This document shows, in pieces, positions 51,476 to 59,857 of a stretch of 64,000 nucleotides of DNA. How positions within the stretch are numbered: the stretch's first letter is position 1; each line of letters opens with the position of its first letter. The notes below the pieces were generated by a model that saw only the letters and a list, made by a program, of their open reading frames with translations, was not told the DNA's origin and made no database searches. The stretch comes from Flavobacterium johnsoniae. Its GTDB lineage: Bacteria > Bacteroidota > Bacteroidia > Flavobacteriales > Flavobacteriaceae. The translations under genes and the position numbers were made by a program. The stretch spans positions 62,001 to 126,000 of the forward strand of contig NZ_MLFK01000006.1 of the NCBI RefSeq assembly GCF_001879205.1, in the 5' to 3' direction.

Positions 51476-52489
51476 TTATATTTTTACTTTAATATCTTTT
51501 GAAATACCATATATTTTCGAATAGAATAAGATATTGTTGTCAAATGCAAAATCGTGTTCGATTACATTATAAAATCCATTTTCTTTCATTTTTTGTAATT
51601 TCTCTACTGGCAAAAGTTTTTTCAACTCTTCTTTAGTGATTTTTCTATTTAATTTAAAAATGTTGTAAAGGTCTTTGTAGATAAGATAAGACATGTTTGA
51701 GCCTAATTTTCTTTCATTTTTATTATTGATGTCAAGTGCCCAATAATTAAAATTTTCAGCTTTTTTATTGAATTCATTGCTTTCGTTTAAAACATCAAAT
51801 ACAAAAATCTTGTTATAGATTTCTACTATTTTTATTTCCTTTTTATTTATCGAAAACGTAGTAATTAAATTTGATTTATTTAATTTTTGAATAGCATAAT
51901 CTGTTAAGATTTTTACATTATATGTTGCAAATCCTGTTGCTTTTTTTGAAGAAGTATTAATGTTATCCTGAAATTTGATGGTATGATAGGTTAAATCTTT
52001 GTCTAAAAGCGTACCACTATTCTCGCTTGTAGTATGCATGCTGTCAATAGCTATTTTCTTTTTGTTTTCATTAATTGCATCAAAAGATTTTAATTTTATT
52101 TTGACAAAATCGAGATCATTATTTTTTTGAAAGAAGCTTGGAAAATATGATTCAAGTACAAGTTGTTGTTTATTAAATTGCGTGATTAAGCTCAATTTTG
52201 AATTTTTTGAAAGCGAATCAATACAGGAAATTAATTTTTCATTGGAAAGATTGCTTTTGAAGAAAACTTCTTTTTCATCATATTTTTTAAGACTTACTTC
52301 TTCTGAAATGGTATTGTAGTTTTCAAACATACCATAAATAGCATCATATATAGCCGAAGAATTTTCGTTATTAATTTTTTCACTTTCCCCTTTGTAAAAA
52401 ACGGAAAGCATTATGTTTGGACTTTTTTGAGCGTTAATTTCTTTAGAAAATAGTATAAATGTTAGAACCAGGAGTAATTTTTTTTTCAT
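51476..52489 (-). CDS. Secreted protein, unrecognised
   Basis: A 337-residue protein. The frame is open to 52525, but the ATG at 52489 starts a signal peptide (MKKKLLLVLTFILFSKEINAQ) and lies 29 bases below a -7 box at 52519. The mature protein is Lys/Asn/Ser-rich, with no cysteine-rich or catalytic motif seen. Low GC and many Asn-Lys codons match local intergenic composition, so it may be fast-evolving. The function is unknown. Confidence 0.65.
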   Translation of the reverse strand: MKKKLLLVLTFILFSKEINAQKSPNIMLSVFYKGESEKINNENSSAIYDAIYGMFENYNTISEEVSLKKYDEKEVFFKSNLSNEKLISCIDSLSKNSKLSLITQFNKQQLVLESYFPSFFQKNNDLDFVKIKLKSFDAINENKKKIAIDSMHTTSENSGTLLDKDLTYHTIKFQDNINTSSKKATGFATYNVKILTDYAIQKLNKSNLITTFSINKKEIKIVEIYNKIFVFDVLNESNEFNKKAENFNYWALDINNKNERKLGSNMSYLIYKDLYNIFKLNRKITKEELKKLLPVEKLQKMKENGFYNVIEHDFAFDNNILFYSKIYGISKDIKVKI

Positions 52490-52518
52490 TTCGTTGGTGG
52501 TTTTGTTAACTGAAGTTG

Positions 52519-52526
52519 CAAACATA
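52519..52526 (-). promoter_or_regulatory. Predicted -7 box of the secreted protein gene at 51476
   Basis: TATGTTTG on the minus strand fits TAnnTTTG and supports the start at 52489. Confidence 0.55.
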
Positions 52527-52587
52527 TCATTTTACATTAACTTCTGAATTATAAAAAATGTAATTAATTTAAAGTTGCGTATAGCAT

Positions 52588-52615
52588 AAAAAAAGCCTCA
52601 GGAATTTCCTGAGGC
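52588..52615 (-). terminator. Terminator of the aminotransferase gene
   Basis: GCCTCAGGAA and TTCCTGAGGC form a 10-bp stem, with the A run at 52588-52594 giving T residues on the minus strand. Confidence 0.88.
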
Positions 52616-52640
52616 CTCATTTGTATAATATGAATCCTGA

Positions 52641-53831
52641 TTAAACAGTCAAAGCTTCTTTAATTCTGCGTAATGCTTCTTTTAAAATATCATTGCTTGT
52701 TGCGTAAGAGAAACGAATGCAATTTGGATTTCCGAAAGCGTCTCCTGTTACTGTTGCAACATTAGCCTCTGCCAAAAGATACATCGAAACATCGTTGGCA
52801 TCTTTGATTTCTGTTCCTTTTAAAGTTTTTCCGAAGAAAGAAGAAACGTCTGGGAAAACGTAGAAAGCCCCTTCCGGAACGTTAATTTTTACTCCTGGAA
52901 TTTCTTTTAATAATCCCACAACTAAATCTCTACGACCGTGAAAAGCCTGAACCATTTCGTTTAATACGCTTGGATCAGCATCTACAGCAGTAATTGTAGC
53001 GCGCTGTGCTACAGAGTTTGCTCCAGATGTTACTTGTCCTTGAATTTTTGTACATGCTTTTGCAATAAATTCAGGAGCTCCGATGTAACCAATTCTGTAT
53101 CCTGTCATCGCAAATGCTTTTGCAACTCCATTTACTGTAATTGTTTTTTCTAACATTCCCGGAATTGAACCGATACTGCAGAAAGTTCCTGAGAAATTGA
53201 TGTGCTCATAGATCTCATCGGCAACTACGTAAATATTTGGGTGTTTTTCTAAAACTTTTGCAAGAGCAGTTAATTCTTCTCTGCTGTAAACAGATCCTGA
53301 AGGATTACAAGGAGAAGAGAACCACATCATTTTTGTTTTTGGTGTAATTGCTGCTTCTAATTGTTCTGGTGTAATTTTGAAATCAGTTTCTACAGATGTT
53401 GGAACTTCAACAGGAACTCCGCCGGAAAGTTTTACGATTTCGAAATAAGAAACCCAATATGGTGCTGGTAAAATTACCTCGTCACCATCGTTTAGCATTA
53501 CTTGTGCAATGTTATATAAAGATTGTTTAGCTCCTGTAGAAACTACGATTTGAGATGGTTTGTACTCTAATCCGTTATCTCTTTTGAATTTTCTGCAAAT
53601 TGCCTCTTTCAATTCCTGATAACCGTCTACCGGAGAATACGTACTGTAATTTTCGTCGATTGCTTTCTTTGCAGCTTCTTTAATAAAGTCTGGTGTATTG
53701 AAATCTGGTTCACCTAAACTTAAACTGATAATGTCTTTTCCTTGTGCTTTCAATTCACGTGCTAAAGCAGCCATTGCTAAGGTTTGTGATGTTGCTAAGT
53801 TGTTGATTCTGTCTGAAAGAATATGGTTCAT
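52641..53831 (-). CDS. Class I aminotransferase, aspartate aminotransferase type
   Basis: A 396-residue PLP-dependent enzyme (fold type I, subgroup I-gamma as in thermophilic AspC). The PLP lysine is in VNGVAKAFAMTGYRIGYIG, with the N-terminal SLGEPDFNTPDF, the NPSGS motif and the Arg in CIRFSYATSND. Expected reaction: aspartate and 2-oxoglutarate to oxaloacetate and glutamate, though broader specificity is possible. The frame extends to 53861; the ATG at 53831 (MNHILSDRINNLA) fits the family N terminus. Single gene. Confidence 0.92.
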   Translation of the reverse strand: MNHILSDRINNLATSQTLAMAALARELKAQGKDIISLSLGEPDFNTPDFIKEAAKKAIDENYSTYSPVDGYQELKEAICRKFKRDNGLEYKPSQIVVSTGAKQSLYNIAQVMLNDGDEVILPAPYWVSYFEIVKLSGGVPVEVPTSVETDFKITPEQLEAAITPKTKMMWFSSPCNPSGSVYSREELTALAKVLEKHPNIYVVADEIYEHINFSGTFCSIGSIPGMLEKTITVNGVAKAFAMTGYRIGYIGAPEFIAKACTKIQGQVTSGANSVAQRATITAVDADPSVLNEMVQAFHGRRDLVVGLLKEIPGVKINVPEGAFYVFPDVSSFFGKTLKGTEIKDANDVSMYLLAEANVATVTGDAFGNPNCIRFSYATSNDILKEALRRIKEALTV

Positions 53832-53902
53832 TATAAAAATTTTGAATGTCCTTAATTGCACTTTAAATTAAGGAAGGTTATTATTAATAGATTTTTTTTA
53901 GT

Positions 53903-55000
53903 TTAAACAGATAATTCAGGTTTCATTCCCAAGTCACGCAAATGCTTGAAGTGAGCTGCGATAGCACTTCGCATTGTTTTGTATTCGTAATATGGTAAAT
54001 TACATTCTTTTGCCGTTTCCTTCACGATTTTCGCAATTTTACCGTAGTGAATGTGACTAATATTAGGGAAAATATGATGCTCAATTTGATGATTTAGTCC
54101 GCCTGTGTACCAATTTACAATTGCATTTTTTGGAGCAAAGTTAGTTGTGGTATACAATTGGTGAACTGCCCAGGTGTTGTCCATTTCTCCTAACTCATTT
54201 GGAGATGGATTTGTTGTATGATCTACAACGTGTGCTAGCTGAAATACAACACTCAAGATTAATCCTGCAGTATAATGCATTACAAAAAAGCCAATTAGCA
54301 CTTTCCACCATGTAATTCCAATAACCATTGGTAAAACAATCCAGATTGAAATATAAATAAGTTTAGTGATAATTAAAGTTGTCCAAAGAATTTTTGGGCT
54401 TTTTGGTTCTCCGTAAGACAGTTTTCTTTTCAGATAATTTCTCATCTGTTTAAAATCGGTAGTAATGGCCCAATTAAAAGTCAATAAACCATATAAGAAA
54501 ACAGAATAGTAATGCTGAAAACGGTGAAAACTATGCCATTCAGCATGTTTGGTAAAACGAATAATTCTTCCCGCATCCAGATCTTCGTCGTGACCAGGAA
54601 TATTTGTATAAGTATGATGCAGCACATTATGCTGTACCTGCCAGTTGTAAACATTTCCGGCAAGAACATAAATTGTTCCTCCCATAAATTTATTAATCCA
54701 GCTTTTGGTTGAATAGGAACCATGATTACCATCGTGCATAACATTCATTCCAACGCCCGCCATACCAATACCAATTACAATTGATAAAAGCAGCATAACC
54801 CAGAAAGGCATGTTAAGTGTAAGGATTAAAAAATACGGAGTTAAAAAAACTGCGAATAGAATAACGGCTTTTAAGTGTAATTTCCAGTTTCCGGTTTTCT
54901 GAATATTATTCTCTTTAAAGTAATTGTTTACCCGAGAGTTAAGTGTTCTGAAAAACTTCAGATTGTCTTGCCTTGCAAAAGTTGGAGCAGTGTTATTCAT
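53903..55000 (-). CDS. Membrane fatty acid desaturase (acyl-lipid/acyl-CoA type)
   Basis: A 365-residue integral membrane di-iron enzyme that introduces double bonds into acyl chains and thus adjusts membrane fluidity. The three histidine boxes are HDGNHGS, HNVLHHTYTN and HQIEHHIFP. The first box and the QIEHH form match the front-end/linoleoyl-CoA desaturase-like group. Four hydrophobic segments surround the boxes. It is divergent from rsmG and has a good promoter. Regiospecificity is unknown. Confidence 0.92.
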   Translation of the reverse strand: MNNTAPTFARQDNLKFFRTLNSRVNNYFKENNIQKTGNWKLHLKAVILFAVFLTPYFLILTLNMPFWVMLLLSIVIGIGMAGVGMNVMHDGNHGSYSTKSWINKFMGGTIYVLAGNVYNWQVQHNVLHHTYTNIPGHDEDLDAGRIIRFTKHAEWHSFHRFQHYYSVFLYGLLTFNWAITTDFKQMRNYLKRKLSYGEPKSPKILWTTLIITKLIYISIWIVLPMVIGITWWKVLIGFFVMHYTAGLILSVVFQLAHVVDHTTNPSPNELGEMDNTWAVHQLYTTTNFAPKNAIVNWYTGGLNHQIEHHIFPNISHIHYGKIAKIVKETAKECNLPYYEYKTMRSAIAAHFKHLRDLGMKPELSV

Positions 55001-55019
55001 AATTGTTTTAAATAGTTTT

Positions 55020-55052
55020 CAAAGGTAATTATTATAAATTCTCAATTTGCAA
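55020..55052 (-). promoter_or_regulatory. Predicted promoter of the desaturase gene
   Basis: On the minus strand TTG (55050-55052), a 22-bp spacer and TACCTTTG (55020-55027) fit the consensus. Confidence 0.6.
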
Positions 55053-55083
55053 AATTGAGTTAAATATTTCAATCGTAAAGTAG

Positions 55084-55091
55084 TACTTTTG
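55084..55091 (+). promoter_or_regulatory. Predicted -7 box of rsmG
   Basis: TACTTTTG fits TAnnTTTG and lies 16 bases before the ATG, giving a very short leader. Confidence 0.5.
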
Positions 55092-55107
55092 TTAAAAATT
55101 TACAGCA

Positions 55108-55737
55108 ATGGATGAGATATTGAAATATTTTCCTGATTTGACCGATCTTCAAATCGAACAATTTCAAAAATTAGACTTTTTATACCACGATTGGAATGAA
55201 AAAATCAATGTGATTTCGCGTAAAGACATTGATTCATTATATACAAAACATATTTTGCACTCGTTAGGAATTGCCAAAATCATGAAATTTGAGCCGGGAG
55301 CAACAGTTTTGGATGTTGGAACGGGAGGCGGTTTTCCGGGAATTCCGTTAGCGATTCTTTTTCCGGAAACCCGATTTTATTTAATTGATGTAATTGCTAA
55401 AAAAATAAAAGTGGTTCAGGGAGTGGTGGATGCTTTAGAATTAAAAAATGTGAAAGCAGAACAAAAACGTGCTGAATTAGTAAAAGGAGATTTCGATTTT
55501 ATTGTAAGCCGTGCCGTAACCAATATGCCTGATTTTGTTTCATGGATAAAAGATAAAATTAAAAAGCAGCATAAGCATACTCTAAAAAATGGAATTCTAT
55601 ATTTAAAAGGAGGTGATTTAGCAGAAGAGTTGAAAGATTTTCCAAATGCGACTTTATATGATTTAGCCGAAATATTTGATGACGAGTTTTTTGAAACTAA
55701 AAAAGTTGTTCATCTTCCTTTGAAGTTTAAAGCTTAA
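55108..55737 (+). CDS. rsmG: 16S rRNA (guanine527-N7)-methyltransferase
   Basis: A 209-residue SAM-dependent enzyme that methylates G527 of 16S rRNA; loss gives low-level streptomycin resistance in other bacteria. The SAM-binding motif LDVGTGGGFPGIPLAI is diagnostic, followed by FIVSRAVTNMPDFVSW and a short C-terminal domain. Length is normal for the family. It is divergent from the desaturase gene and ends in a strong terminator. Confidence 0.95.
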   Translation: MDEILKYFPDLTDLQIEQFQKLDFLYHDWNEKINVISRKDIDSLYTKHILHSLGIAKIMKFEPGATVLDVGTGGGFPGIPLAILFPETRFYLIDVIAKKIKVVQGVVDALELKNVKAEQKRAELVKGDFDFIVSRAVTNMPDFVSWIKDKIKKQHKHTLKNGILYLKGGDLAEELKDFPNATLYDLAEIFDDEFFETKKVVHLPLKFKA

Positions 55738-55742
55738 AAATA

Positions 55743-55779
55743 AAATACCCCGAAAAAAATCTTTTCGGGGTATTTTTTT
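55743..55779. terminator. Bidirectional terminator
   Basis: AAATACCCCGAAAA and TTTTCGGGGTATTT form a long stem with a short loop, between convergent genes. Confidence 0.9.
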
Positions 55780-55792
55780 GAACTAAGAATTA

Positions 55793-56524
55793 TTAAGATG
55801 CTTTTCTAGAAAAATCTAAAAAAGGATTTGCCTTGAGATCAAGATTATCAATAAAATTATGAAGTGCATTTTCTGATGCCTGAACGCTGTGTTTGAATTC
55901 AGCATCAAAGAAAAATTCACGACAGATTACAGGTTCATTAGAAGAATCGTATACGGCTTCATCTGTTTCGTCTAAATCTGCATTTCTGTAAGTAGAAGGA
56001 TAGGAACGTACTAATTCAGTAATGATCTGGTTGAACCAGTCCTCAAATTTTTTCTTTTTAGGTGTTATATGGTTTGCTAGTAAAATCAAACCAACAAGTT
56101 CATTTTGTAAAAAGTACGATCCTTTTCTGTATCTCACATCGATCATTCGTACATTCATTAGTGCAATCCATAATGCTCCGTTTACAGAACCTGAGGCTGG
56201 CATATCAAAATTAGTATCAAATAACAAGGGATTTGTCTGCTCACGATTATTTATTGAGCACCAAAGAGCCTCAATTCGTTTTTGAATATCATTGGCTGCG
56301 TGAGTATATCCTGTAAAGCGCCAGTAAATCCATTCTAAAAGTGCTGCAGTAAGTCCTACGCAGCCTTTATGATTAATTAGCATTAAGGTTTTTTCTAACT
56401 CTTCGTTTCCTTCTATCGGATCTAAAAAATGATTTATTTTCTTTTTTGTCCATTTATAATTAATAGGATGACCGATACTTTTTGCTTCCGAAATTACTTT
56501 TGGAACATTGTTTAAATTTCTCAT
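55793..56524 (-). CDS. Orphan protein of unknown family
   Basis: A 243-residue protein without signal peptide or membrane segments, so probably cytoplasmic. It is helix-rich with several Trp and Cys residues. The middle has an ASGSVNGALWIALMNVRMI segment and the C-terminal third is acidic (NADLDETDEAVYDSSNEP). No known motif is recognised. It lies between rsmG and pruA and has its own -7 box (TAAATTTG, 56571-56578) and a shared terminator. It could be an immunity or stress protein, but there is no sequence support for either. Confidence 0.6.
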   Translation of the reverse strand: MRNLNNVPKVISEAKSIGHPINYKWTKKKINHFLDPIEGNEELEKTLMLINHKGCVGLTAALLEWIYWRFTGYTHAANDIQKRIEALWCSINNREQTNPLLFDTNFDMPASGSVNGALWIALMNVRMIDVRYRKGSYFLQNELVGLILLANHITPKKKKFEDWFNQIITELVRSYPSTYRNADLDETDEAVYDSSNEPVICREFFFDAEFKHSVQASENALHNFIDNLDLKANPFLDFSRKAS

Positions 56525-56570
56525 AAGTCGAATATTTTTTTTAGGTAGTTTTTTTAAATTTTTAGTAAAG

Positions 56571-56578
56571 CAAATTTA
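56571..56578 (-). promoter_or_regulatory. Predicted -7 box of the orphan gene
   Basis: TAAATTTG on the minus strand fits TAnnTTTG exactly, 46 bases before the start. The rest of the 309-base gap (56579-56750) is AT-rich with nothing I can name. Confidence 0.55.
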
Positions 56579-56750
56579 GACGGATGCTTTTTCTTTCAGA
56601 GGACCAAAAAGTTTAAAAACTAACAAAATAAGGTTTTTTATTACATAAGACATTGACTTTTAATATAATAAGAAAAATATTACAAAACATAAAATAGACT
56701 ACAAAAGCTTTTAATTACCTGATTGTTTTTATCAGAATTAATTAATAAAT

Positions 56751-56787
56751 AAAAAGCCGAATCTTTTATATAAGATTCGGCTTTGTT
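56751..56787 (-). terminator. Terminator of pruA
   Basis: AAAGCCGAATCTT and AAGATTCGGCTTT form a 13-bp stem. The A run gives T residues on the minus strand, just after the pruA stop. Confidence 0.88.
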
Positions 56788-56833
56788 TATGTTGACAGAT
56801 TTCAAAGATTGAAATCTGATATTGAAATAAGGA

Positions 56834-58459
56834 TTAACCTAAGAAAGGATATCTGTAATCTTCTGGAGTTACAAAAGTTTCTTTGATTGTTCTTGGAGAA
56901 GCCCAACGCAATAAATTCAATGCAGAACCTGCTTTATCGTTCGTTCCAGAAGCTCTTGCGCCTCCAAATGGCTGCATTCCAACAACTGCTCCGGTTGGTT
57001 TGTCATTAATATAGAAGTTACCGGCAGCATTTTGCAATTTAGTTGTAGCAACTTCAATAGCATAACGATCCTGGCTGAAAACTGCTCCGGTTAAAGCATA
57101 TTCAGAAGTAGTATCAACTAATTCTAAAGTCTCTTCCCATTTTGCATTTTCATAAACATAAATCGTAATAACAGGTCCGAATAATTCGGTTTCCATTGTA
57201 GTATATTTTGGATTTGTAGTTACAATAACCGTTGGCTCAATAAAATATCCAACAGATTTATCGTAATTTCCGCCCACGATAATTTCCGCATCAGCATCTT
57301 TTTTAGCCTGATCGATGTAGCTTGCTAATTTATCAAAAGAGCCTTCATGGATAACTGCTGTAATGAAGTTTCCGAAATCTTCCGGAGAACCCATTTTCAT
57401 AGATTTTACGTCAGCAATTAATTGTTCTTTCACAGCAGGCCATAAACTTTGCGGAATATAAGCTCTTGATGCAGCAGAACATTTTTGACCTTGGAATTCA
57501 AAAGCACCACGAGTAATACCTGTAGTAACCTGTTTCACGTTTGCGCTTGGATGTGCAATGATAAAATCTTTACCACCTGTTTCACCAACGATTCTTGGAT
57601 ACGTTTTATAATGGTGAATGTTTGCTCCAATTTTAGCCCAGATATCTTTAAATACGTGAGTTGAACCTGTAAAGTGAACTCCTGCAAAATCACGACTTGC
57701 TAAAACTGTATCGGTAATCATTAAAGCATCACCAAAAACTACGTTGATAACGCCATCAGGAACTCCAGCTTCTTTGAAAACATCGATAATGATTTTTGCA
57801 GAAAATACCTGGCTGTCACTAGGTTTCCAAACCACAACATTACCCATCATAGCAGCACTTGCAGGAAGATTTGCAGCGATAGCGGTAAAGTTAAAAGGAG
57901 TAATAGCGTAAATAAAACCTTCAAGAGGTCTGTATTCTACACGATTCCAAACAGTAGAATCTGATTTTGGCTGATCGTTGTAGATTTGAGTCATAAACTC
58001 AACATTGTAACGTAAAAAGTCGATTAATTCGCAAGAAGCATCAATTTCTGCCTGATGAATATTTTTAGACTGACCAATCATGGTAGCAGCGTTAATACGA
58101 GCTCTGTATGGTCCTGCGATTAATTCAGCAGCTTTTAAGAAAATAGCAGCACGTTGTTCCCATGCCATATCTGCCCATGCTTTTCTTGCTTCAAGAGCAT
58201 TTGCAATTGCTTTTTCAATATGTTGTTTTTCAGCTAAATGATATTTACCAACGATGTGTTTGTGATCGTGTGGTGCTGATATTGTTTTTGTATTTCCAGT
58301 TCTGATTTCTTCGCTTCCAATATACAAAGGAACGTCAATTTGAGAATTCCACAATGTGGTATACGCTGCTTGAACAGCTGCTTTTTCTGGTGAGTTCGGC
58401 GCGTAGCTTTTTACAGGCTCGTTTACCGCTTTTGGTACATGAAAGAATCCTTTTAACAT
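56834..58459 (-). CDS. pruA: L-glutamate gamma-semialdehyde (1-pyrroline-5-carboxylate) dehydrogenase
   Basis: A 541-residue NAD-dependent aldehyde dehydrogenase that completes proline breakdown to glutamate. The NAD-binding/catalytic segments are GETGGKDF (with Glu) and GQKCSAASRAY (catalytic Cys). The N-terminal extension and TPFNFTAIAANLPASA are typical of the monofunctional P5C dehydrogenase. No proline dehydrogenase gene lies adjacent in this window. Single gene with a consensus promoter. Confidence 0.95.
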   Translation of the reverse strand: MLKGFFHVPKAVNEPVKSYAPNSPEKAAVQAAYTTLWNSQIDVPLYIGSEEIRTGNTKTISAPHDHKHIVGKYHLAEKQHIEKAIANALEARKAWADMAWEQRAAIFLKAAELIAGPYRARINAATMIGQSKNIHQAEIDASCELIDFLRYNVEFMTQIYNDQPKSDSTVWNRVEYRPLEGFIYAITPFNFTAIAANLPASAAMMGNVVVWKPSDSQVFSAKIIIDVFKEAGVPDGVINVVFGDALMITDTVLASRDFAGVHFTGSTHVFKDIWAKIGANIHHYKTYPRIVGETGGKDFIIAHPSANVKQVTTGITRGAFEFQGQKCSAASRAYIPQSLWPAVKEQLIADVKSMKMGSPEDFGNFITAVIHEGSFDKLASYIDQAKKDADAEIIVGGNYDKSVGYFIEPTVIVTTNPKYTTMETELFGPVITIYVYENAKWEETLELVDTTSEYALTGAVFSQDRYAIEVATTKLQNAAGNFYINDKPTGAVVGMQPFGGARASGTNDKAGSALNLLRWASPRTIKETFVTPEDYRYPFLG

Positions 58460-58501
58460 GGGATAAATTGTTTTAAAATTTACGAATTGTTTAATTTTCT
58501 A

Positions 58502-58535
58502 CAAAAGTACAAATGATAATTTGATTATATCACAA
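58502..58535 (-). promoter_or_regulatory. Predicted promoter of pruA
   Basis: On the minus strand TTG (58533-58535), a 23-bp spacer and TACTTTTG (58502-58509). Confidence 0.55.
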
Positions 58536-58652
58536 TACAATATTAAAAAGTTGTAATTTAATAAACTAATCAGATGAAGTTGTAAAACATGGATTAGTAT
58601 AAAGCTTTAAATTTGAGATACTTCTGAAAAGAACGTTTTTAAATGTACTACT

Positions 58653-59708
58653 ATGAAAATTCCCCTTTTAGCTTTTAATGACAAAGGTATTTATTGCCAG
58701 CAGGCAGACGTTTATCTGGATCCGTGGCGCCCTGTGAAAAATGCAATTATTACTCACGGACACGCCGATCATTCTCGCTGGGGACATCAAAATTACATTA
58801 CACATAATATGAATGTGCCGATTATTAAACATCGGCTGGGAGAAATAAATGTTACCGGAAAAGAATGGGGGGAAACCTTTGTGATAAATAATGTAAAATT
58901 TTCACTTCATCCTGCCGGACATATTATTGGGAGCTCGCAGATTCGCGTAGAACATAAAGGCGAAGTCTGGGTTTTTACCGGAGATTATAAAACCGAAGAT
59001 GACGGAATTTCAACTCCCTATGAAGTAGTAAAATGTGACACTTTTATAACCGAATGCACTTTTGGTTTACCCGCTTTTAACTGGACACCGCAAGCTGAAG
59101 TTATTTCTGAAATCAATAATTGGTGGGCAGAGAACAGGGCGGAGGGAAGAACTTCAATTCTGTTTGGATATTCTTTAGGGAAAGCACAAAGACTTTTAAA
59201 ATATTTAGATACTGATATTGGAAAAATATATACACACGGTGCAATCGAAAATATGACGAATGTTTTACGGCCAATGGTTTATTTTCCGCCAACAGAATTA
59301 ATTACCAGAGAAACAAAAAGAGAAGCACTTTTAGGAAATATAGTTCTCGCTCCGCCAAGCGCACACGGAAGCATCTGGATCAGAAAAATGACGCCTTTTG
59401 TTACCGGTTCTGCAAGCGGCTGGATGGCGTTTAGAGGCGCAAGGCGCAGACGTGCCATAGACAAAGGTTTTGTTTTAAGCGACCACTGCGACTGGCATTC
59501 TTTATTAGAAAGTGTTAAAGCAACAGGCGCCGAAAGAGTAATCTGCACGCACGGTTATACCGATATTTTTGCCAAGTATTTAAGAGAATTAGGTTACGAC
59601 GCCAGAACAGAAAAAACACAATATGAAGGCGAAAGTGCTGAAATGGAAAAAGAAGAAAAAGAAACCGAAGCAGATCAAAATGAAACTTCGATTATTTCTG
59701 AAAAGTAA
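58653..59708 (+). CDS. Ligase-associated DNA exonuclease (metallo-beta-lactamase fold)
   Basis: A 351-residue beta-CASP/MBL-fold nuclease of the ligase-associated type. The metal site THGHADHSRW gives His35, His37, Asp39 and His40, followed by HPAGHIIGSSQ and a late SDHCDWHSL and CTHGYT. An acidic tail (EMEKEEKETEADQNE) is extra to the core. It heads a repair module with the ATP-dependent ligase and the Lhr-like helicase. In other bacteria this set is linked to nonreplicative DNA repair. Confidence 0.92.
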   Translation: MKIPLLAFNDKGIYCQQADVYLDPWRPVKNAIITHGHADHSRWGHQNYITHNMNVPIIKHRLGEINVTGKEWGETFVINNVKFSLHPAGHIIGSSQIRVEHKGEVWVFTGDYKTEDDGISTPYEVVKCDTFITECTFGLPAFNWTPQAEVISEINNWWAENRAEGRTSILFGYSLGKAQRLLKYLDTDIGKIYTHGAIENMTNVLRPMVYFPPTELITRETKREALLGNIVLAPPSAHGSIWIRKMTPFVTGSASGWMAFRGARRRRAIDKGFVLSDHCDWHSLLESVKATGAERVICTHGYTDIFAKYLRELGYDARTEKTQYEGESAEMEKEEKETEADQNETSIISEK

Positions 59709-59710
59709 TT

Positions 59711-59826
59711 AACACATAGAAACATAGATTTAAAATCAATAAAAATGAAAAAGGTTGAAATAGCTATGTTTATTTAAACAAGTGAAACGCCTTTAATCTC
59801 AAAGAGAAGCTATGCTTCTATGTGTT
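59711..59826. repeat. MITE-like inverted-terminal-repeat element, copy 2
   Basis: Terminal repeats AACACATAGAAACATAG (59711-59727) and the complement at 59810-59826 match at 16 of 17. The internal right half (TTTAAACAAGTGAAACGCC) aligns with the copy at 42463-42610, but the 16-nt palindrome is absent here. It lies inside the exonuclease-ligase operon. Confidence 0.75.
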
Positions 59827-59857
59827 AAAATTAATTATGCGGTTAAAATGAATATAG

